The notes below the pieces were generated by a model. The model was not told the DNA's origin. It worked only from the letters and a program-made list of their open reading frames with translations, and did no database searches. Source: an uncultured Planctomycetaceae bacterium (GTDB lineage Bacteria > Planctomycetota > Planctomycetia > Planctomycetales > Planctomycetaceae). From it: DNA of 6,229 nucleotides. Position numbers and translations under genes: made by a program. Of the stretch, positions 1 through 6,042 are shown piece by piece; positions within the stretch are counted from its first letter, which is position 1; each line of letters opens with the position of its first letter. The stretch is from the NCBI GenBank assembly GCA_903823545.1, contig CAIJTL010001115.1:1-6229 (forward strand), given 5' to 3'.

Positions 1-359
1 AGCAAACGAAATTCAAATGGTGACAACTCAAACACATGAAGCTGCGACCCACTATGATTGCCGCTTGCTTCGAGAAGCATTGTCGATGACATCACCATGA
101 CCTGTCTCCTGACTCATGTCCTCATTCCTGAGGCTCTTTACTCCCGGTTACAGGAGCCTTGCCACATGCGGTCCGAGCGTGAACGAGGCCCCTGCAGCAC
201 GCTGCATACCAGAAGTTGAGAGCATCGCAAAATACGCAGTTGACCACGCTTAATGACCTGTGACTCGCCACATAATCGCACAACTTTGCAGCAGACTGCG
301 AGCATGATTGAGGCACGAGTGTGTGCCAAAGCCGAGTTATAGCCAGTTGGTGCCCGCGC
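1..359. other. Left-edge region with no supportable gene
   Basis: I see no gene here that I can defend. Minus-strand open frames of about 80 to 110 codons cross it, but their translations are rich in Cys, Arg and Ser without any domain, and they also run through the porin's 3' UTR and terminator. On the plus strand, one frame is open from the left edge to a TGA at 98-100 (about 33 codons) and another to a TGA at 37-39. Either could be the tail of a gene lying outside the window, but neither has a recognisable motif. Short inverted repeats (131-136 with 154-159; 312-316 with 323-327) are too weak to name. No tRNA-like or rRNA-like sequence is visible. Confidence 0.6.
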
Positions 360-393
360 AAGAAAAACGCCACCGAGTTTTAACTCGGCGGCG
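360..393 (-). terminator. Rho-independent terminator of the porin gene
   Basis: Seen directly: positions 368-378 pair with 383-393 as CGCC, one A-C mismatch, then CCGAGT against ACTCGG, closing on a TTTA loop. This gives about ten base pairs, mostly GC. On the minus strand the stem is followed immediately by TTTTTCTT (complement of 360-367), the U-tract of an intrinsic terminator. It lies about 107 nt beyond the stop codon of the minus-strand porin gene and is correctly oriented for it. The U-tract is on the minus-strand side only, so it is not expected to stop plus-strand transcription. Confidence 0.88.
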
Positions 394-412
394 ACATTCT
401 GCCTGCGGAAAG

Positions 413-468
413 AGGTCTCAGAATCGACTTGAAGCAAGTAAGACCTGGCGTGTAGAGACAATGGTCTC
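413..468 (-). other. Structured 3' UTR of the porin mRNA (two hairpins)
   Basis: Two further stem-loops lie between the porin stop codon and its terminator. One is GAGAC/GTCTC (455-459 with 464-468, four-base loop). The other is compound: AGGTCT (413-418) pairs with AGACCT (441-446), enclosing a perfect ACTTG/CAAGT hairpin (427-431 with 435-439) on a three-base loop. The GGTCTC sequence occurs in both hairpins (414-419 and 463-468), so alternative pairing between them is possible. With the terminator, this gives a roughly 100-nt structured tail. It could serve mRNA stability or be the source of a 3'-UTR-derived small RNA; the role is inference. Confidence 0.5.
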
Positions 469-499
469 CAAGCCCCAAACGCACTGAAGCGTCAATCGA

Positions 500-2257
500 C
501 TAATAACGAAGCGACGTCTGGAGGTAGAGTTGCGTGGCGTCCTGCAGAGTCTTGCCAGCGATCTTGGAATTTGCCCCGGTGAAGTGAGGGCCGTACCAGA
601 ACCAACTGTAGCCCAACTGCACATCGAAGTTCGGGTTGTAGGCGTAGGTCGCAATCATATCGAGTTCATTACCGACATTTTTCCCGGTCCCCGCCACACC
701 AACTGGAGCACCGGCGACGTTGTAAACCTTGTCGCCGTTGTTGTTCAGATCGAACCAGTGCATGGCTCCTAAACAGGTCAATTTGGCGTGAGGCTTCACT
801 GTTCCTTGCATCCCAATTTGATTGAGGTTTTGCCCCGACAGGTTGTCGATGATTCCCCAATAAGCGTGATTCAGTGGGATCAAGACGTCGTAAGTCGAAT
901 TCTTGCCATCCTTCGCATTGCTGTCACCCGAACCCCAGTAGTAAGTCATGCTCAAGTTCGGAGTCCAAGGCACTTGCGAGAGAGTGCCTCCCAATTTGGC
1001 GGTGAAGAATCCGGCCTGCACGTTCTTGCCGTTGTCATTGCCGAACTGGTACGCCCCTTCTACGTCGGATGCCAACACGCCCCACGGTTGATCGCATTCA
1101 TCTTTGAGCGGCTTTGTCGCAGTCCAACGTAAGCCGACGTTGTGACGATTACCGTCAGCCCAACCTGCGTCGTGGTTAATCGTGTCGGTTTGCAGCCAGA
1201 CGTAGTACGGCTCGATCGTTTGGTCTTTGATCCCGCGATAGACCGTGTAGAGGCCGCTGTACCAGCGCGAGTAATCGGCTTCGTCGAATTTGTTGTCGTA
1301 TTTAAAAACGCTCGTTGTCGCCGAACGACCTCCTGCTGCTCCCGTCGGATTCGCGGTATTCACCGGTCGAACGGCAAATGCGTCTAAGTCCCACGTCTCC
1401 CCTTTATTAATGAGCCGGAAGCCTTCTGTGCTACGGCGCGTGTTCGCCCAATCGAGCGGCGAAATCACTTGCTGACCGGGACTGACGGCGCTCGGAGTTC
1501 CGTACAACAACTCTTGACGGCCCGCTCGAAAGTAGACCGGCTTGCTATCTCGTTCGGCGACCTTCACGTCGAAGAAGGCGTTCTGAATGTCCCAGCGGTT
1601 CTCATCAATACCAGTGACGGGGAGTTCGTTCTTGTAGATCGACGCGTCAATCATTTCGACATACACACGAACTTCGTCCTTGTATTTCATGTCAACGTAC
1701 TGTCGCCAACGCAGGAGGTCGTAAGTGCTGCGTCCTGGCCCGCCCGGCCGCAGGCGATGGTCTTCATTCATGTAACGGTGCCGAACTTCTCCGCCGTAAG
1801 ACATCGTGATCCCGCTGGGTTCGCAGCAATCGTCGAAGAGCGGAATGTTCTTCAACTCCTCTCCGAGAAAGTGCGGGGCATTAGGTTTGCCCTTGTAGGA
1901 AAAATCGTTGTCGAAATAGAGAGCCTTCCAGGGCAGAATCGAGGGGGCCGGTTTCGATGGAGCCGGATTGCAATGCGGGCAGTCGGGACGTCCGCACGGC
2001 GTATGTGCGGTGTTGTTCGCACTTGCATTGAGGTTTTCTGCTGCAAGATTCTCGAAAGCCGTTTGAGTCAACGGGCTTGGGGGATTACCCGCCTCTTCGA
2101 TCTGAGCGGGTGAGGCAATCAAGCTAATCTGCGTCCCCGACGAGTCAACATCTTGGGCAAGACTTCCTGCCGGGAGACTCATCAGCATTACCGATAGCGC
2201 TGACATGGAAACCACTGCAACTGCAACCAGTCGATGCCTCAGAACGAGAGGTCGCAT
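500..2257 (-). CDS. Outer-membrane beta-barrel porin, alginate_export family
   Basis: A 585-residue secreted protein, probably an outer-membrane channel. It starts at ATG (2255-2257) with AAGGA ten bases upstream. Residues 1-34 form a signal peptide: Arg-rich start, hydrophobic core, likely cut after SLA before Gln35. Residues 35-110 are a Pro/Asn/Ala-rich linker with a CX4CX2C cluster (Cys88, Cys93, Cys96); a Cys-Cys pair follows at 144-145. From about 150 to the end are alternating polar and aromatic beta-strands typical of the alginate_export family (PF13372), such as FRAGRQELLYG near 243-253 and PLNHAYWGIIDN near 461-472. The protein ends in LQTSLRY, whose final aromatic residue fits the barrel C-terminal signal for assembly. 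AlgE-type barrels pass anionic polysaccharide, but many planctomycete paralogues have no known substrate, so alginate transport should not be assumed. It stands alone on the minus strand, has its own terminator, and is divergent from a two-component system. Confidence 0.88.
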   Translation of the reverse strand: MRPLVLRHRLVAVAVVSMSALSVMLMSLPAGSLAQDVDSSGTQISLIASPAQIEEAGNPPSPLTQTAFENLAAENLNASANNTAHTPCGRPDCPHCNPAPSKPAPSILPWKALYFDNDFSYKGKPNAPHFLGEELKNIPLFDDCCEPSGITMSYGGEVRHRYMNEDHRLRPGGPGRSTYDLLRWRQYVDMKYKDEVRVYVEMIDASIYKNELPVTGIDENRWDIQNAFFDVKVAERDSKPVYFRAGRQELLYGTPSAVSPGQQVISPLDWANTRRSTEGFRLINKGETWDLDAFAVRPVNTANPTGAAGGRSATTSVFKYDNKFDEADYSRWYSGLYTVYRGIKDQTIEPYYVWLQTDTINHDAGWADGNRHNVGLRWTATKPLKDECDQPWGVLASDVEGAYQFGNDNGKNVQAGFFTAKLGGTLSQVPWTPNLSMTYYWGSGDSNAKDGKNSTYDVLIPLNHAYWGIIDNLSGQNLNQIGMQGTVKPHAKLTCLGAMHWFDLNNNGDKVYNVAGAPVGVAGTGKNVGNELDMIATYAYNPNFDVQLGYSWFWYGPHFTGANSKIAGKTLQDATQLYLQTSLRY

Positions 2258-2267
2258 GAAAGTTCAA

Positions 2268-2272
2268 TCCTT
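2268..2272 (-). promoter_or_regulatory. Ribosome binding site of the porin gene
   Basis: The minus strand reads AAGGA here, ten bases before the ATG at 2255-2257. It supports that start, which also yields a complete signal peptide. The site sits just 3' of the leader hairpin at 2278-2309 on the mRNA, so folding or protein binding there could affect ribosome access. Confidence 0.65.
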
Positions 2273-2277
2273 GAATT

Positions 2278-2309
2278 AGAGCTAAGCCCTCTTGCGAGGG
2301 CTAATCTCT
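2278..2309 (-). promoter_or_regulatory. Hairpin/palindrome in the porin 5' leader
   Basis: Seen directly: AGCCCTC (2285-2291) pairs perfectly with GAGGGCT (2296-2302) over a four-base loop. Beyond two mismatches the stem continues with AGAG (2278-2281) against CTCT (2306-2309). The structure ends about 20 bases before the porin ATG and 5 bases before its AAGGA. A terminator is unlikely: no U-tract follows on the minus strand and no minus-strand gene lies immediately upstream. It could be an mRNA stability or translation-control hairpin, or a DNA palindrome bound by a regulator. Its GAGGGCT arm shares the AGGGC core with the hairpin at 2433-2456. Confidence 0.55.
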
Positions 2310-2432
2310 CAACTCGGCATGGTCTGCAAAATCATGTCGTCTGATTTTGTCGTTGCGGGCAATAATCTTTACCAAGCACCACTGATTACCGTCGCAAACG
2401 CTCCAATCCTTAGGGTCTCTAACTGCGTGATT

Positions 2433-2456
2433 CGATAGGGCATTCAAGTGCCCTCG
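2433..2456 (+). promoter_or_regulatory. Hairpin/palindrome before the histidine kinase gene
   Basis: Seen directly: AGGGCA (2437-2442) pairs with TGCCCT (2449-2454) around a six-base loop. An outer CG/CG pair (2433-2434 with 2455-2456) is separated from this stem by two unpaired bases on the left side. It ends only four bases before the earliest possible TTG start (2461) and about 25 before the ATG at 2482. That placement argues against the TTG start, or else implies control of initiation. It may be an operator or an RNA leader element; the sequence alone cannot separate these. Confidence 0.45.
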
Positions 2457-2481
2457 TGAATTGGTGGAATCAAGTTTGCAG

Positions 2482-3618
2482 ATGACAACTCCCACCATGA
2501 CAAAACTTCTCACATCCCGCCCTGCGGTTTCTGCTCGCCGACTTACTGAGAAGTCAACGCTCGTTGTTGTCCTGTTTTTAGCAACACTGAATTTTGTCAT
2601 CGATGCGCTAGTGCCACTCGGAGTCGCGGGCGGTGTTCCGTATGTGGTAGTGATCCTAGTCGCGTTGCGGTCGAACTCTGCTAGGTTCGTTTATTGTGTC
2701 GCTGCGTTGTGCTCGGTACTCACGATCGTGGACATCGCAATCTCGCCGGGGCCTGGAACGACAGAATGGTGGAAGGTCATCGTTAATCGTTGCCTGGCGT
2801 TGTTTGTGATTTGGGTGACGGCCATTCTTGGTCGACAACGAAACCTGGCTGCTGAGGCTCAACGTAGGCATCTCGCTGACCTAGCGCATCTCAGTCGGAC
2901 CAAAACCGCCGAGTGTTTGGCGGGATCGCTCGCGCATGAATTGAATCAGCCGCTCGTGGCAATTGCGTTGCAAGCGGAAATCGCTAGTGAGCTGTTCGCC
3001 GCAATTGAAGCTACGTCATCGGCCCCCGAAGGTGGCTTGCTGAAAGGGTCGCTCAAAGAGATTACCGAGCAGTCACACCGTGCGAGCATGATCGTTCGAG
3101 CGTTACGAGACCTCGTTCGGCGAGCGCCGTCCGAGCGTCAGCTGACGGAGGTGAATACTCTTATTCAAGACTGCGTGAGATTGATTCAACCGGCAGCCAG
3201 AGAGGCCGACGTCGAGCTTCGCTTACAAATGGAAGATGGTTTGCCATTGGTTGAAGTCGATCGAATCCAGATTCAGCAGGTCATTCTGAATTTGCTCCAA
3301 AATGCCGTCGATGCCCTCGTGATGAGCAACGTTGATGAGAGACTGATCAATATCGCCTCGCGATCTTCATTAGCGCATTCACCGACTCGCGAAATTGTTG
3401 TGGAAGTGACAGACACTGGCCCAGGGCTTATGGCGGAGCAACGCGAACGATTATTCGAAGCATTCTCTTCGACGAAGCCACACGGATTAGGGTTGGGGCT
3501 GAATATTTCGCGATCGATCATTGAGGCTCACGGAGGAAATTTGACATTGATAAATGACGGGGGCTGCGCAGGCGTAAAACAGTTCGGCACGCGGTTCGCT
3601 TTCAATCTCCCGTGTTAG
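2482..3618 (+). CDS. Membrane-bound sensor histidine kinase (FixL/DctB-like core, no PAS)
   Basis: The sensor half of a two-component system: it autophosphorylates on His and passes phosphate to the response regulator encoded just downstream. Numbered from ATG 2482 (378 residues), about four hydrophobic helices lie near 26-43, 50-63, 69-87 and 100-117, then a cytoplasmic transmitter. The H box is SLAHELNQPL with phospho-acceptor His152, the form seen in FixL and DctB kinases. The catalytic domain has an intact N box (Asn270, Asn274 in LNLLQNAVDA), G1 box DTGPG (311-315), F box FEAF (325-328) and G2 box GLGLGL (335-340). There is no PAS, GAF or HAMP domain and almost no periplasmic loop, so the signal is probably read within the membrane; heme oxygen sensing as in true FixL is not supported. 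The start is uncertain: TTG 2461, GTG 2464 and ATG 2497 are in frame. ATG 2482 is preferred because GGTGGA (2463-2468) precedes it, though at long spacing. Confidence 0.92.
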   Translation: MTTPTMTKLLTSRPAVSARRLTEKSTLVVVLFLATLNFVIDALVPLGVAGGVPYVVVILVALRSNSARFVYCVAALCSVLTIVDIAISPGPGTTEWWKVIVNRCLALFVIWVTAILGRQRNLAAEAQRRHLADLAHLSRTKTAECLAGSLAHELNQPLVAIALQAEIASELFAAIEATSSAPEGGLLKGSLKEITEQSHRASMIVRALRDLVRRAPSERQLTEVNTLIQDCVRLIQPAAREADVELRLQMEDGLPLVEVDRIQIQQVILNLLQNAVDALVMSNVDERLINIASRSSLAHSPTREIVVEVTDTGPGLMAEQRERLFEAFSSTKPHGLGLGLNISRSIIEAHGGNLTLINDGGCAGVKQFGTRFAFNLPC

Positions 3619-3630
3619 GCAAGTTAGGCA
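3614..3630 (+). repeat. Tandem GTTAGGCA repeat across the kinase stop codon
   Basis: GTTAGGCA at 3614-3621 is repeated at 3623-3630 with one A between. The first copy contains the kinase TAG stop (3616-3618). A short slippage duplication is the simplest reading. Both copies lie at the start of the 57-base gap to the response regulator gene, where a paired half-site for a regulator is a less likely alternative. Confidence 0.6.
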
Positions 3631-3675
3631 GCCGGCGGGCGTTCACACCGGTGACTCACCAAGGCAATTCTTAAG

Positions 3676-4293
3676 ATGATTTCTAGACCGACTGTGTTTT
3701 TGGTGGATGACGATATCGCCGTCACTCGAGCGATCTCATCACTGGTAACCATGATGCAGCTTCGCGTATTGACGTTTGCGTCGGCTGAAGCTGTTCTCTC
3801 GATAGGTGCTGAGGAATTCAAGAACGATGGCTGTCTGGTCTTAGACATTCGGCTTCCGGGGATGAGCGGACTGGAGCTTCAGAAGTCGTTGCGCGAACGG
3901 GCGTGCGAGTTGCCAGTCATCATCATCAGCGGACATGCCGATGTCCCGCTGGCTGTTGAAGCAATGAGTCGTGGCGCATTGACCGTTTTGGAGAAACCAT
4001 TCGGTCTCGAAACGATGAAACAAACAATCCTTCAAGCAATCGAGCTAGACCATCAACGTCGCGAACGCGCTCGAGAACGTGACCTTGTCCGCGAACGGCT
4101 CAACAATTTGACGCCACGCGAGCAAGAAGTATTGGCGTTGATACCGCTCGGTCTGACCAACAAAGAAATTGCCGCTCAATTGCACCTGACTTTGCGCGCC
4201 ATCGAAGACCGACGCTCTAGACTGATGCGTCGCCTCGGAGTTCGGTCTATCGCAGAATTGCTGCTGCTAGTCCAACAGGCGAAGGCCGCCTAA
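3676..4293 (+). CDS. FixJ/NarL-type response regulator with LuxR helix-turn-helix
   Basis: A 205-residue cytoplasmic transcription regulator, very likely the partner of the kinase gene 57 bases upstream and co-transcribed with it. Residues 1-120 are a receiver domain with all key residues: acidic pocket Asp11-Asp12-Asp13, phospho-acceptor Asp57 in LDIRLPGMSG, Ser85 in the switch position, and Lys107 in the EKPF motif typical of FixJ receivers. A charged Arg/Glu-rich linker (about 125-142) leads to a LuxR-type DNA-binding domain at about 144-200: LTPREQEVL, then GLTNKEIAAQLHLTLRAIEDRRSRLMRRLGV. Length and order match the FixJ/TodR subfamily. The second helix carries AIEDRR where many family members have TVE(V/K)HR, which may affect DNA recognition. 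The start ATG is preceded by AAGG (3661-3664) at eleven bases. Targets are unknown; the divergent porin and the downstream esterase gene are the nearest candidates. Confidence 0.95.
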   Translation: MISRPTVFLVDDDIAVTRAISSLVTMMQLRVLTFASAEAVLSIGAEEFKNDGCLVLDIRLPGMSGLELQKSLRERACELPVIIISGHADVPLAVEAMSRGALTVLEKPFGLETMKQTILQAIELDHQRRERARERDLVRERLNNLTPREQEVLALIPLGLTNKEIAAQLHLTLRAIEDRRSRLMRRLGVRSIAELLLLVQQAKAA

Positions 4294-4397
4294 TCGGTCA
4301 ATTCAAAATGCACTGCGAGTTGACGTTCTGAGCGAACACTCTTAGGAATGGCTCACGAAACTGCCACCAAGGTTGGTGAGCGTCGGCCTTTTCCTTC

Positions 4398-4401
4398 GAG
4401 G
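4398..4401 (+). promoter_or_regulatory. Ribosome binding site fixing the esterase start
   Basis: GAGG lies seven bases before ATG 4409. This favours ATG 4409 over the in-frame upstream TTG at 4373, which has no such site and would place twelve extra residues before the Lys-Arg of the signal peptide. Confidence 0.65.
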
Positions 4402-4408
4402 TTGCATC

Positions 4409-5848
4409 ATGAAACGCGTTGATTCGTTATTAAGTTGGGTTGCGGTCACATTGAGTTTGGTTGCGACAAGCAACATTGCCCAGGCAGACGTCAAACTGCC
4501 AAAGGTCATTGCAAGCCACATGGTCTTGCAGCAAAAAGCTCCGCTGCCGATTTGGGGTACGGCTGATGCTGGCGAGGAGGTGACGGTTTCAATCGGTGAC
4601 AACAAGGCTTCAACGAAAGCCGGTGCGGACGGCAAGTGGTCGGTCAAACTGAAAGAAATGACCGCCGGCGGCCCACACGAGTTGGTCGTGAAAGGGAAGA
4701 ACGAAGTAAAGCTGACTGACATCCTGATCGGCGAAGTTTGGGTCGCGTCGGGTCAGTCAAATATGGAATGGCCTGTGACGGCCTCAGCCAACCCGGCGGA
4801 AGAAGTCGCCGCAGCGAAGTATCCCAACATTCGGATTTTTCACGTTCGCAAAGTGCCGGGTGTGACACCACAGGCGGAAGTGGTGCTCGACCGCGAATGG
4901 TCAGTTTGCTCGCCAGAGACGATCGGCAACTTCTCCGCCGTGGCGTACTTCTTTGGTCGACACATTCACAAAGAACTCAACGTTCCAGTTGGCTTGATTA
5001 ACACATCGTGGGGCGGAACTCGCATTGAGCCGTGGACACCGATTGCCGGTTTTGAATCCGTCGAATCGCTGAAGCCAATTGCAGAACAGGTGAAAGCTCA
5101 GCAAGCGAAGCCAGAAGGCGTTCAACCAAATGCAGGTGCTCCGACGCATCTTTACAACGGCATGGTTCACGCGATCGTTCCTTTCGCGATTCGTGGAGCA
5201 CTGTGGTATCAGGGCGAATCCAATCGCGGTGAAGGTGTTGCTTACGAGCAAAAGATGCACGCGCTGATCAACGGCTGGCGCAGCGTTTGGGCTCAAGGAG
5301 ACTTTCCGTTCTTGTACGTCCAATTGGCTCCTTACAAATATGTCCGTCCGCCGATGACCGACCCGAATCATCTGCTCCCTCAAATTTGGGAAGCACAAAC
5401 CAAAACGCTGGCAATGAAAAATACCGGCATGGCGGTGACCACCGACATCACGAACCTCGACGATATCCATCCGAAGAACAAGCAAGACGTCGGAAAGCGA
5501 CTCGCTTTGTGGGCGTTGGCGAAGACCTATGGCAAAGACGGACTCGTTTATTCCGGCCCGCTCTACAAGTCGATGAAGGTCGAGGGGAACAAGGTCAGAC
5601 TTGAATTCGACCACGTGGGCACCGGACTCAAATCAAGAGACGGTAAGCCGTTGTCTTGGTTTTCGGTCGCGGGAAAAGACGGTGACTTTGTCGATGCGAC
5701 AGCCACGATTGACGGTAATTCGGTTATCGTTTCCAGCGACAAAATCGCCGAACCTGCGGCAGTCCGATTCGGCTGGGATCAAATCGCTGCGCCCAACCTG
5801 ATGAACGGCGAGAGCCTGCCCGCCTCACCGTTCCGCACTTCACGATAG
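4409..5848 (+). CDS. Secreted sialate O-acetylesterase / SGNH hydrolase (SASA family)
   Basis: A 479-residue exported carbohydrate esterase. Family members remove O-acetyl groups from sialic acids or other acetylated sugars. Residues 1-26 are a signal peptide cut after AQA. A beta-sandwich region (about 30-100) opens with LPKVIASHMVLQQ, the usual start of the mature protein in this family. The catalytic domain follows: block I ASGQSNM with nucleophile Ser117; NTSWGGTRIEPW at about 198-209 with the oxyanion glycines; GALWYQGESN at 263-272; and DDIHP at 351-355 supplying Asp351 and His354 (DxxH). All expected catalytic elements are present, so the enzyme looks active. A C-terminal beta domain (about 385-479) completes it; no dockerin or carbohydrate-binding module is seen. 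It follows the response regulator by 115 bases on the same strand, so it may have its own promoter. The substrate could be hemicellulose or algal glycan acetyl groups rather than sialate. Confidence 0.93.
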   Translation: MKRVDSLLSWVAVTLSLVATSNIAQADVKLPKVIASHMVLQQKAPLPIWGTADAGEEVTVSIGDNKASTKAGADGKWSVKLKEMTAGGPHELVVKGKNEVKLTDILIGEVWVASGQSNMEWPVTASANPAEEVAAAKYPNIRIFHVRKVPGVTPQAEVVLDREWSVCSPETIGNFSAVAYFFGRHIHKELNVPVGLINTSWGGTRIEPWTPIAGFESVESLKPIAEQVKAQQAKPEGVQPNAGAPTHLYNGMVHAIVPFAIRGALWYQGESNRGEGVAYEQKMHALINGWRSVWAQGDFPFLYVQLAPYKYVRPPMTDPNHLLPQIWEAQTKTLAMKNTGMAVTTDITNLDDIHPKNKQDVGKRLALWALAKTYGKDGLVYSGPLYKSMKVEGNKVRLEFDHVGTGLKSRDGKPLSWFSVAGKDGDFVDATATIDGNSVIVSSDKIAEPAAVRFGWDQIAAPNLMNGESLPASPFRTSR

Positions 5849-5891
5849 CGAGACTCAATCAATCACGCCGGTTCGCGAGAAGTACTGACGA

Positions 5892-5953
5892 ATCCGTGTC
5901 CTCCTAACAACCAAGTCCAATTCTTTTCCTTGCAAAAGGTGTTGGACACGGAT
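5892..5953. repeat. Inverted-repeat element between convergent genes
   Basis: ATCCGTGTCC (5892-5901) is a perfect ten-base inverted match to GGACACGGAT (5944-5953). Inside, AACAACC (5906-5912) can pair with GGTGTT (5938-5943) with one bulged base. An alternative pairing, GTCCAA (5915-5920) with TTGGAC (5942-5947), would compete with the outer stem. CCTT-GCAA-AAGG (5928-5939) makes a small hairpin with a GNRA-type loop. No U-tract adjoins the stem (the T-run at 5972-5977 is 18 bases away), so it is a weak intrinsic terminator at best. A REP-like or miniature mobile repeat is plausible, but no target-site duplication is visible and only one copy lies in the window. Confidence 0.6.
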
Positions 5954-6042
5954 CGCAGGGAAATCACGGAGTTTTTTCTGTCTCGCCAGATTTCATCGCG
6001 TTAGATCATTACAGACAGCGAAGCCACGAAATCCTCACCGGA

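Noticed and set aside
2..100. Plus-strand open frame from the left edge to TGA 98-100, possible tail of an upstream gene
   Set aside because: Only about 33 codons with no motif; an equally open alternative frame ends at 39. Extra sequence to the left is needed to decide.
122..461. Two overlapping minus-strand open frames (83 and 107 codons)
   Set aside because: They cross the porin terminator and 3' UTR hairpins, have no domain, and look compositionally random.
1469..2113. A 214-codon plus-strand open frame inside the porin gene
   Set aside because: It lies wholly antisense to the well-supported barrel gene, its translation shows no domain or signal, and it has no convincing ribosome site. 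It is a shadow of codon bias.
2310..2432. Candidate -35/-10 promoter boxes in the divergent region, such as AATAAT near 2371
   Set aside because: No pair of boxes with acceptable sequence and spacing was found on either strand, and planctomycete promoter consensus is poorly defined.
4351..4381. Possible terminator after the response regulator: GCTCAC/GTGAGC with a competing CACCAA/TTGGTG hairpin
   Set aside because: The two stems exclude each other and the nearest short T-run is several bases away and interrupted, so a terminator call is not supported.
4901..5614. A 237-codon minus-strand open frame antisense to the esterase
   Set aside because: The opposite strand encodes all SGNH catalytic blocks across this stretch, and the antisense translation is Arg/Val-rich with no recognisable family.
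5978..6018. CTGTCT/AGACAG inverted repeat next to a run of six T
   Set aside because: A six-base stem around a 29-base loop is weak, and the T-run precedes the stem on the plus strand and reads as A on the minus strand, so it does not form a terminator.
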